DNA of 26,096 nucleotides from Ichthyosporea sp. XGB-2017a (lineage: Eukaryota > Opisthokonta > Ichthyosporea). Below, piece by piece: positions 8,472 to 17,132 of this stretch; position 1 is the stretch's first letter, and each line of letters begins with the position of its first letter. The position numbers and the translations under genes were made by a program. Below the pieces are notes generated by a model. It saw only the letters and a list, made by a program, of their open reading frames with translations. It had not been told where the DNA came from and ran no database searches. The stretch spans positions 57,259-83,354 of the forward strand of contig PDIM01010328.1 of NCBI GenBank assembly GCA_002811675.1. Reading direction: 5' to 3'.

Positions 8472-11390
8472 TCACTCCATGATATCCTCTGTGCTCAACA
8501 GTCGCTTCATCACCTCCTCCATTATTCCCGTCATGGTGAGCCTTGAGATAATTTGGTGTTCAGTCGGGTAGCTAGGTCGACTTTGGCCTGCATCCGGGGT
8601 CGTGTGAATTTTGTTAAGCAAGATGCCAACAAGGGAGTCGAGTCCAGTATAGTTTAGGGAGTAAGAGGCCACCATGTCGTTTGTGGCGTCATCAATCCTG
8701 GGCTTGGTCTGGATTGATACTTTCGTAGATACAGACTTACTATCCTTTTCGTTTTTTGCATGCGAGTTCGCGTAGTTCTGCAAGTCTATCCAAAATTTCA
8801 GGGGCAATTTCCAACTTGGCAGCAAATAGGATTGACATAGGGGCTGCCGCAACAGTCCTGGTTTGGCCATTGCCATTTCCTTATTTAATTCAAGTACTTT
8901 ATCCAATTTAATATTGGAGATTGCAGAGTTGGAAGTGTCTTTTGCGGTCCCACTGAAGTACAGCTGAGTGCCAAACCCGGTGACAATAAACTTCCGGAAA
9001 CGCTCCGGAAAGGCTATAAGGTTAGTATCGCCTTCCTTAGCCCCGGGTAGCTCTACTGTTCCAATTTTAACGTACATAAAATGGAGATAGAGCATCCATA
9101 GCTCGAGCTGGCGACGCTGAAAACGCACATACCGACATTGTATTTGTTCGTTGAGGCTGCTCAGGCTATCCCCAAATCCGAAACTATGAAGATGCTGCTT
9201 TACTATCATTCCCTCCTTATGAAATCCAGCTGTCACGTGGTAAATGGACTCTGGCTGGCGTGCGGGGTTGACCAGTAAGTCGTCTTTGCTTGTAGAATAC
9301 ACAAACTTCATGCGGGAAGAGTCAAAGACAAACAAGCGCCAATCTACACGATGTGTTTCCCCGTATAGCCTCACTCTATACCCCTGCTGCATCACATCTA
9401 GCTTCTTTGGAGATGAGTCAAACACGCAAGCCAAATATTGAACATAGCTAAGATCTCCATTTAGCGACACTTGTTGAGACGCAATATTGAAGTTGTACTC
9501 AGTATACAGCGACGGAGCGCATGTTAAGAGGTTAAAATATCGCGTGTCCGAGTCATATTTTTGTTTTGCCTGAAACATGCTTCCTGAACGGGACATGATG
9601 CTATCTGGGGATATTCTGGGGCGGCTTAACTTTCCCATGGGGAGAACATCAAGGATGCCATCTTTTGGGATGATAGCTGGATCATTTTTGTACGAAATGG
9701 TGTTCAAAGAAAAGAGATCACTCCCTGTTCGTTGAAAGTAGAAAATATTGTCTGTGTTTTTATCCGTAAATGAACTTACATTCATTAATTTACTTCCAAT
9801 TTTCGTACTGGAAATCTCAGGCTTGCGCAGTTCCAATTTCGGAATGCTGATGACATCCGTGTTATTGACACTAAGGCTTAATTCCTTGACGTTGGTCGCC
9901 ATCATGTACGCCACATTTCCTGTGTCCACCCTTAAATGTACCTGCCGGCCCTGCTGCCCTGAAAAGTAGATCACTTGGGCAACCAACGGGGACAGGAGCG
10001 GATTTACCATCACTTTTTTCCATTGCTCACTCTTTTTTTTTTGATTACTATCTATTGGATTATCGTTGTCTTTGTTCTCACTGTCTGAAGATGTGCTTGA
10101 TGAATCATCCTCGCTGTCAATAAGGGAAGCTTTGGTTTTGCTACTTTCATTAGATGGAATCAAATCTATTAATTCTATGTACTCATAGCCGTGATATCTG
10201 GCATAGTCCGAAGGATTCGCTCCCAAAGTGTTGCTGTCCATGATCCCCTTCAATACATGCACTGGATCATTAGGCTTTTTTATCTTCGAGAGTTTCTCCA
10301 GACGGTCCGTCAGTGCGAGGTGATGCTTCCGATACGTAAACAGATAAGGAGGAGGACGGGGACCAATTATAACCAAACAGCCACTGGTCCCGCATCGTTC
10401 AACTGCCCGATGCAGCTCCCAGGAATGCGAAGGGATACCACGTTCCCCAAAAGTGCTGACCATGGCTCCACGAATGGCTCCGCGAATGGCCCCAAGAGAA
10501 GAGTGAGGGGGACCAATGACGGGCGGTAGACTGTACCTTACCAGAGACATCTCTTTCACTCGAATCCAATTATCCTTTGAAGGGGGCTCATCCGTAGACT
10601 TCATATCGGGGCCGTACGAGTCCAACACATACAAGTAGTGGATGCCAGTGTGTGTGAAGAGGGTAGCAGGAGGTGGGACGTAACGCAGGGTGACAAGAAA
10701 GTGGCTGGTGCCCTTGTAATAGGCCCCAGGGCCATCCAAGGTAACCTTTACTTTGAGATTAATGGTACTTTGAGCTGTATAAACATCTACGGGGAATTTA
10801 AGGTCGCTCCCGGATACGGACACTGTCCACGTTTCCTGTGAGCTAGCACTGGACGAGGATGAAGAGGGCGGGGTGTAATTTGGGGATTCCAGCCAGGGCT
10901 TCATGGTTAATTTTTTGTCAAGGGGGCCACCATTCCCCCCCAAATAAACTGGTAAATTCTCGACATAATGTGTCTCTTGTCCAGTCTTGACCATCTCCAC
11001 ACGGTACTTCTCCACCCGCATACTCAACAGAGCGTCAGGGGGCTTTGTTTGACCATCCCCTCCCGTCCCTTCTTCGAGTGTTACCTGAAAGGGAATAAGA
11101 TACGATGTCATGTCCTGAGCCTCCTCTTTCCCCCCCTCTTCCCCCTTCTCAACATCCCGGTACCGCAGCACCCACGGCATGTCCTTCTGTTTTTCTATCT
11201 TGGCCTCCTCTGGGGGATTCATGACCACCACCCTAGCCATCCCCCCCTCGATAAGGCCCTCGTCTTGCCCCGGCCGTCCCTCGCGAAGCATGCTCGGACA
11301 TTGGAAGCCCCTGGTACTGGCCACCACTGATACGAAGAGCACTATCAGCTGCCCAACAGAAACCCTCCGGCTGGGGAATACCTCACGCAT
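8472..11390 (-). CDS. Large secreted or ER-lumen protein, family unknown
   Basis: 972 residues, single exon, ATG at 11390, stop TGA. Residues 1-29 form a signal peptide: basic FPSRR, hydrophobic core LIVLFVSVVA, likely cut near STRG. There is no second hydrophobic span, so the product is probably secreted or luminal. At least five N-glycosylation sequons (NYT, NES, NNT, NVS, NYT) fit passage through the ER. Roughly 170-265 has beta-rich alternation (TWTVSVSGSDLKFPVDVY, TINLKVKVTLDG, HFLVTLRYV). A direct repeat GAIRGAIRGA follows near residue 305, then GCLVIIGPRPPPYLFTY. A Ser/Asp/Asn-rich linker (about 425-465) separates this from a second half with several cysteines and aromatic beta-like segments. 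I considered an ILEI/FAM3-type fold for the first half but cannot support it. Function unknown. Confidence 0.85.
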   Translation of the reverse strand: MREVFPSRRVSVGQLIVLFVSVVASTRGFQCPSMLREGRPGQDEGLIEGGMARVVVMNPPEEAKIEKQKDMPWVLRYRDVEKGEEGGKEEAQDMTSYLIPFQVTLEEGTGGDGQTKPPDALLSMRVEKYRVEMVKTGQETHYVENLPVYLGGNGGPLDKKLTMKPWLESPNYTPPSSSSSSASSQETWTVSVSGSDLKFPVDVYTAQSTINLKVKVTLDGPGAYYKGTSHFLVTLRYVPPPATLFTHTGIHYLYVLDSYGPDMKSTDEPPSKDNWIRVKEMSLVRYSLPPVIGPPHSSLGAIRGAIRGAMVSTFGERGIPSHSWELHRAVERCGTSGCLVIIGPRPPPYLFTYRKHHLALTDRLEKLSKIKKPNDPVHVLKGIMDSNTLGANPSDYARYHGYEYIELIDLIPSNESSKTKASLIDSEDDSSSTSSDSENKDNDNPIDSNQKKKSEQWKKVMVNPLLSPLVAQVIYFSGQQGRQVHLRVDTGNVAYMMATNVKELSLSVNNTDVISIPKLELRKPEISSTKIGSKLMNVSSFTDKNTDNIFYFQRTGSDLFSLNTISYKNDPAIIPKDGILDVLPMGKLSRPRISPDSIMSRSGSMFQAKQKYDSDTRYFNLLTCAPSLYTEYNFNIASQQVSLNGDLSYVQYLACVFDSSPKKLDVMQQGYRVRLYGETHRVDWRLFVFDSSRMKFVYSTSKDDLLVNPARQPESIYHVTAGFHKEGMIVKQHLHSFGFGDSLSSLNEQIQCRYVRFQRRQLELWMLYLHFMYVKIGTVELPGAKEGDTNLIAFPERFRKFIVTGFGTQLYFSGTAKDTSNSAISNIKLDKVLELNKEMAMAKPGLLRQPLCQSYLLPSWKLPLKFWIDLQNYANSHAKNEKDSKSVSTKVSIQTKPRIDDATNDMVASYSLNYTGLDSLVGILLNKIHTTPDAGQSRPSYPTEHQIISRLTMTGIMEEVMKRLLSTEDIME

Positions 11391-11503
11391 TGTTTCACAC
11401 TAAAAACAATCACGTAATATCAACACTTTCCCTCTGTTGTTTGTTTTGTTTTTTTATCCAATCAGCTGCAGGGGGACTAAGAAGAATATTAATTATCCCA
11501 TAT

Positions 11504-11537
<34 letters not shown>

Positions 11538-11606
11538 CCCCAAAAACAAAAAAAAAAAAAAAAAAAAAAATAAATTAAAAAAAAAAACGTTTATAATATA
11601 CAAATA

Positions 11607-11637
<31 letters not shown>
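11504..11637. repeat. Simple-sequence block: (AC)n, poly-A runs, (AAT)n
   Basis: An AC dinucleotide run (11504-11515) is followed by A-runs of 22 (11516-11537) and 23 (11548-11570) bases. An (AAT)n tract at about 11607-11628 and a final A-run complete the block. Target-site duplications or any retroposon body next to these A-runs are not visible, so I read them as promoter-proximal poly(dA:dT). Confidence 0.8.
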
Positions 11638-11783
11638 GCCGAGGCAGGGCAGGGCAAGATTTTTTTTCCATTTGTTTGTGTTTTATTATAAAAAACGTGA
11701 TACCATATTTTTCATTGCATTGCAACTAGGAGAAAGTATTTAGGAATAGCTGTGAACTAGGCACTGGCCTGCCACCTGCATGC

Positions 11784-11789
11784 CACGTG
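11784..11789. promoter_or_regulatory. E-box-like CACGTG word
   Basis: TGCCACGTGATC lies about 395 bp upstream of the 972-residue gene and 690 bp upstream of formin. A CTATGG word follows about 15 bp later. Regulatory role inferred from recurrence across spacers. Confidence 0.3.
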
Positions 11790-12118
11790 ATCTGGGGGTC
11801 TATGGGAGATGTGTATCGCGATGTGACTATGTATGGGATGATGATTGGTGCAGAGAGGAATTACTCCTTATATGGAAGGTACCTTCTTTTTGGGGGCTTT
11901 TTCTTTTTTGTTTTTCTTTTTTGTTTGGTTTAAAATTATTTATTTAGTTTGCTTTTTTAGTTTGTTTTTTTTTGTGTATTTTTCATTTGGAATGAATCTA
12001 TGGCTTTTTTTTTTTATGTGTAGTTTGTACTTCTTTGGTGATTGAAGAGGCGTTTGGTTGTATATTGTTGATCCTTTTGGAACTTGTATTTTGTGTTAGT
12101 GCCAACAGTTATTTTATC

Positions 12119-12127
12119 TCTGGCACA
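12119..12127 (-). promoter_or_regulatory. TGTGCCAGA word, inverted
   Basis: TCTGGCACA on the plus strand is the exact reverse complement of the 9-mer in modules A and B. It sits about 345 bp upstream of the formin ATG. I noticed no copy inside the coding regions. Confidence 0.3.
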
Positions 12128-12470
12128 TTTGTAAACTCACACTGTGCAATCATTTGAATGCCTTAATGATTAGGCACTATATATAGATGTGGTTTAAATG
12201 TGACAAAGGGCTAGTTGAATAGAATTGATTGAATGTGATACAAGGGAGAATGGCCAATTGATTTATATACTGGAAGTGAATCAATGGACTTTTGGTTTCG
12301 GGGTTCTTTAGTCACTGCTATTGTAAGTTATTGCAAGTAAGCCAGCAACATTATTTGTTGAACTGCTGAACAACAATTGGCACAGAAAGAATAGTTTCCT
12401 AAGGGGGGGAATTTCAAGTTAGAAACTTTGAGGGTAAAGTTGAACATAGGGAGGGACTTACTATCTCAAG

Positions 12471-15400
12471 ATGTTGAAGGGATTAACAGAGTGGTTTGAA
12501 AAGAATGTTGAGGGGTCATCGTCTCTCTTTGAGGGTATGGGAACTTTTGATTTCGATTGGGGTAAAAAGACAGTAGCAAACAAATATGATCCTCTTGACC
12601 TGGCATATATTACTCCAAATTTAATGTCAATAGGGCTACCTTGGAGGCAACGATCAGAACTGAAATCCTGCAGAAATAATGTTGATGAGATTGGCGCCTT
12701 TCTAAATGAACATCATCCACAAAGTTACATGATTTTTAACTTGGCCTCATTTGAAACTTCCTATGACTACACTCCTTTTGGAAGTCAGATTTGCGATGTT
12801 GATTTTCCTAATCACTTTCCTAGCATTGCTCTCCTATTTTCTATTTGCCATGCTGTTGATGCATGGCTCTCACTCAATGAAGAAAATATAGCCATTTTTC
12901 ATTGTACAAACGGAAGGCATCGCACGGGGCTAGTGATGGCAAGCTATTTGTTATATAAGAGGATTGTTGAAGACGATATTGAGGCAATTAAAGTCTTCTC
13001 AGAAGAGCGAGGGGACTGGGAATGGTGCTCGGCAGGATATAAGATTTATCTTTCGTATGTAAATAGTCTCATCAAAAGTAGAGGGAATTTCAATAACCCA
13101 AGACCAGTAACAATCCATAAAGTGGTTCTGCATACAAATCTGAAAGCTTGTGGAATTGAATCACCTGTTCTGGAGCTCTATCAATGCGGAAAATTGGCGT
13201 ATACATCAGATGTTATGCCTTTTCAGCCTGTTACTCCCATTGACGCAGATGCCGACGATGACAAAACTGTCATGTTTATGGATGATGATATTGCATTTTT
13301 CAACGTTGAAATTTCTGTTCAGGCAGATATTACAATTAAGCTTTTGAACAACACTGAAGGGAGTTTGAAAGATGCAGATTCAAAAACTACTTTACTGACT
13401 TGCCATTTTCACACAGGATTTCTGGACCTTACAGATCCTTGCTTGAGATTGGAAAGCTCAGTTTTAGACATCCCCTCTCTGGTCGCTGATAATTTTGACA
13501 AAAACATCTGCGTGGACGTTGTCTTTAGCGAAGCATCCCATACGTCCTCTCATATTCCCAAAGTCAACCCTTTATTAGAGCATGTCGAAGATTCCAAACA
13601 TAACATTTCCGTAGTTGTGAATGTACCTCTCCACGACCAGCTTTGGAACTTAGCCGTGTTGCATAGCGTTATGCCTCTTTCCAAGATGGTTGAAAGACTG
13701 GAAGGAAAAGATTATCCCGAAATTTTGGCCATTCTTGCTCTGCAGTCTGGAGACAATGAAATTGCTTATGCTCTGAAGTTTTTGAGTTTTATTTCGCCCT
13801 CAATTATTCAAGCTTTGATTGAACATGAAAATTCAACTAAAAAAAGTAGCGAACATGGAAACACGCTTATGGAAAATCTAATGCACTTAAAAGCAAAAAC
13901 GTCAAAAGTTAGAAGGAATCGAAGAAAGTCCCAGTTTCAGAGTATAGGGCAAGCTGTGACGTGCATGCCCGAACTTTTAGATAGAACTGTTGATGAGGAT
14001 CAAATTCAGGTAATCCAGGAAAATGAACACGGAAGCAAGGGGACGCCATACTGGAGCAAAGTTAAGTCTAGCTTACGAAAGGGTGTGGTAAGATTTGCTA
14101 GCAAGGGTGAATTAACTTCGGACAATGGGGAGATACCTCATAGTGGAAGAGATGCTGTTCAGTCGGGAGGACCTTCTCCTCTTCCAGGCTCGACATCGAT
14201 TAGCGATACCACATCTTCCGGTACCACATTAGCTACTGCGCCTGCTACTGCAACCGATCCATCGGCATCCTCTGCGCCTGCCGGAGCTCCGCCCCCGCCT
14301 CTTCCTCCTCCTCCTCCTCCACCACCACCACCCGCCCCGCCAAGGGTGGGAGGACCAGGGGCACCGCCGCCACCACCACCACCAGGACTTGGACAAAAAT
14401 CAAAAGAACCTGGTAACAAAGAGATACCTCAGAGAAGAAAAACCTTAAATTCGAGGTTGCACTGGAACAAATTGCCAAGCTACAAGCTGAAAGGTACTAT
14501 TTGGAATGATGAAGAGGGTGTAAATGATGAAAAGGAAACTCTTGATAAGGACGGAGATGAGTATGAAGAAGTGGAAGAGATGGATGAAAATGGAAACACT
14601 ATTAAAGTTCAGAGAAGAAAAAATAGCAAAATTGAAAAAGGAGCAGTGTCAAAGCATGTACTAGATATGGAAAAATTTGAGGCTCTATTTTGCACGGATA
14701 ATTCTAAACAAGAAGCAAAATTAGAGAAAAATAAGCCTATGAAAAAGAAAAGAGTGCACTTAATCGACCTCCGACGGGCCAATAATGTGTCCATTGCATT
14801 GTCTAGGTTCAGTAGGGACATTTCTTTCGAAAAAATGGCACAATATTTGCTTAAACTGGATTTAAGTAAATTCACCATTGACGACCTCTATACTTTGAGA
14901 AAAATAATGCCTGTCAAAGAAGACATTGACAGTATTTCAAAATACAGAGGGGATGTTTCTTTGCTTGCTCCGGCTGAGCAATTTTTTGTGGCCATGCATG
15001 GAACTGGCGAAAACATGGCCTTTGTAGTTGAAAGCTTTATATGCAAATATGAATTTAGATCAGACGTTTCTTGCCTTCTAAACCAAATTGATACCGTTAA
15101 GAAAGCTAGCGAGCAAATTAAATCAAATGAGAGTCTTCGCAAGCTGTTAAAATATGTTCTAGAGCTGGGGAATTTAGCAAACTCTCAATATGCGCCCAAT
15201 AGCACAACCTCACAAGCAACTGCGGCTGGTGTATCTGTAGATAGTCTGGTAAGTTTTCTGTAATTGTTTTTGGTATGCTCTTTTACGCCGGTTTATTATC
15301 TGCAATTTCTAAAAAGTATTCAATTCTGTACAAACAACCAACTTTCACTTGACAGGCCAAATTAAAGGATATTAAGGCACCAAAAGACCACAGAATGACA

Positions 15401-17086
15401 TTAATGCATTTTTTAGTTGGCTCCATACAGAGTAAATACCCCGAGTTACTGGATGTTTCAAGCGAACTAAATCATTTACCCGCAGCGAGATCATGTGATA
15501 TTCCAACCATGGCTTTAGAATTACAGAGACTTACGTCTGGCATTGCAAAAATTAAGTCTGTACTGCAGACAGAATTTGCGGAATATAGTAATTCCAAAGA
15601 TGCAAAGCAAAAGGCGGATGGTGAAAAGAGACCTACTATTATTGACAAAAAAAAGTCAACTGGGCATTTTGCAGCAGATATAAGTTCTGGAGATACGACT
15701 GAATCTGAAATTGTGTCCACAGATTCCGATTCACCCGAATCAAAGCGAAAGCCTCGCAAAGAAAAGGACTTGTCCAAAAAGTTTTTCACGAAAATGGACA
15801 CATTTGTAAACAGGTCACAACTTGACATAATGTCCCTCACTACAAAATATAAGGCGATGGAAGATGCCCTGAACGGTTGCATAACGTACTTTGGTGAAGA
15901 CAAAATCAGCCCAACTGATTTTTTCAACCAATTGCACGGCTTTGTGACATCTTTGGACGATGCTAAATGGCAATTGCAAGCTATGCGAGAAGAAGAAGAG
16001 CTCAAAAAGGTCGAGTTGAATGAAGAGGATGGTCTTAGCGGCGTGGAACGATTGAGGCGCCTACAAAGAAAGCCATCAGGTAAAAAGTTAGTGCCTCAGA
16101 AGAGTCAGGAGCCCGAGATGAAAAAAGTTCAACTTCGACATGTTAATGAAAAAGAAAGAATGGAGCGTATACCAGAATCTATGGGTGAAAATTTAATGAT
16201 ATCGCTGAGGCACGTTGATAGCAAATCAAAAAATAGGCCAGACGAAGAATCCTTGCGAGAGAGACCACCAGACCGGCTTAAACTTAACCTTCGTCGAACA
16301 GTTTCGGCCAATGAAACACCCCCTAAGTTCCAAAAAGAAGTTCCTAGCTTCCATTCAGTTAATGAAAAACGAAAATCAGATCCCGGAGGAAAGTATCAGT
16401 TTTTGAACAGAACTTTTCAAGGTAGTTCATCTAAATATTCGAAAGAGAAGAGCAATGAGCCCGCGTGTAAAACATTGAGCGATCCAATTACAAATCAGCG
16501 CAAGTCCACGGCAGCCCCCCCTACAATGGCAGAAATGAGAGCACAGCGCCGAGCACAAAGGGAAGCCCTTAGTCTAGATTTGGACACACAATCACAAGAC
16601 AATACGGATATTGAAAAGGCATTTGCTTCGGCTTTGAGCCCTAGGAGAAAACCAGAGGAAACCAAGCAGAGTGCTGGAGGCTCAAGCGAACTTGCTCATC
16701 TGAAAACTTTACCATCTTCGCAAAAAAATAGTAGCGCACGAAAAGCTCGCTTGGCTGGGAGAAAAGTGCCGATTACACACGTTAGAGCCACCAGCCCGAT
16801 GCCAAATGAATCAAATAACACTGTCCTTAGTGGTAGTAATGTGGAGGGTACTCGTCGAGAGAGTGATGGCCCAGATGCTGGGCAAACGGTGCAAAAGCGT
16901 GCCGAAGATACCAAGCAAGGCAACAGCACACTGTTACAATCTAAAATTGACAACAAAAGTCAAGATAGTTCGGCTGCAATTCCTGATGAATCGCCCTTGT
17001 ACAATTCGATCCTTGCCCAAGGAAAGGCTGGCGCTAAACTCAGAAGGAAACAAAAGCCTGTGAAAGTCAATACACTTGCAATGTAG
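12471..17086 (+). CDS. PTEN-domain formin (two exons: 12471-15248, 15356-17086)
   Basis: 1,502 residues after removing one GT-AG intron. Formins nucleate and elongate unbranched actin filaments. Residues 40-200 form a PTEN/auxilin-like phosphatase domain with catalytic signature HCTNGRHRTG (His144, Cys145, Arg151) and a possible acid-loop DFPNHFPS (111-118). Residues 212-335 are the PTEN-type C2 domain, beginning VTIHKVVLHT. A helical linker spans 385-450. Two proline runs (607-621 and 632-638) form FH1, the profilin-actin binding part. FH2 runs from about 658 (LNSRLHWNKLP) through LIDLRRANNVSIALSRF (764-780) and KLLKYVLELGNLAN (891-904) to about 1140; the intron falls between VDSL and AKLKDIK. 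The FH2 carries a charged insert at about 1005-1066. The tail is basic, with LRHV (1186, 1210) and LRRT (1238). The architecture matches class II (PTEN) formins known from plants and some protists. Confidence 0.95.
15249..15355 (+). other. Formin intron (GT-AG, 107 bp, phase 0)
   Basis: The donor G-GTAAGT at 15249 and acceptor TTGACAG ending at 15355 restore the FH2 reading ...VSVDSL-AKLKDIKAPKDHRMTLMHFL without a gap. The intron contains in-frame stops, starting with the TAA at 15261-15263. Confidence 0.93.
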
Positions 17087-17132
17087 TGTTTGCCCAGCAT
17101 TTCTATTTGCATTTCCCGTATATATCCATAGT

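Larger units (their letters stand above)
11391..12470. other. Divergent promoter region, 972-residue secreted protein (-) / formin (+)
   Basis: 1,080 bp between two divergently transcribed genes, so both promoters lie here. The side facing the minus gene has A-runs on the plus strand (11516-11637). The side facing formin has T-runs on the plus strand (about 11885-12020). Each tract is therefore T-rich in the sense of its own gene. Between and beyond them are CCACGTGATC (CACGTG at 11784-11789), CTATGG (about 11801) and the inverted TGTGCCAGA word (12119-12127). No open frame with coding character. Confidence 0.6.

Noticed and set aside
10300-10700. ILEI/FAM3-type domain in the 972-residue protein
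   Set aside because: HYLYVLDSYG and CLVIIGPRP loosely recall the strand pattern, but the conserved core motifs are not visible; not claimed without a profile search.
11300-11390. ASTRGF at the signal-peptide end of the 972-residue protein as an ASAFAP-type plastid-entry motif
   Set aside because: Only the Ala and a nearby Phe agree, the following residues do not look like a transit peptide, and no other gene here points to a plastid.
11516-11570. Poly-A runs as tails of SINE/LINE insertions or processed pseudogenes
   Set aside because: There is no retroposon body, no target-site duplication and no gene fragment beside them. Similar A/T tracts lie upstream of most genes with the same polarity.
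14159-14419. Gly-rich minus-strand frame
   Set aside because: Antisense shadow of the proline-rich FH1 segment of formin.
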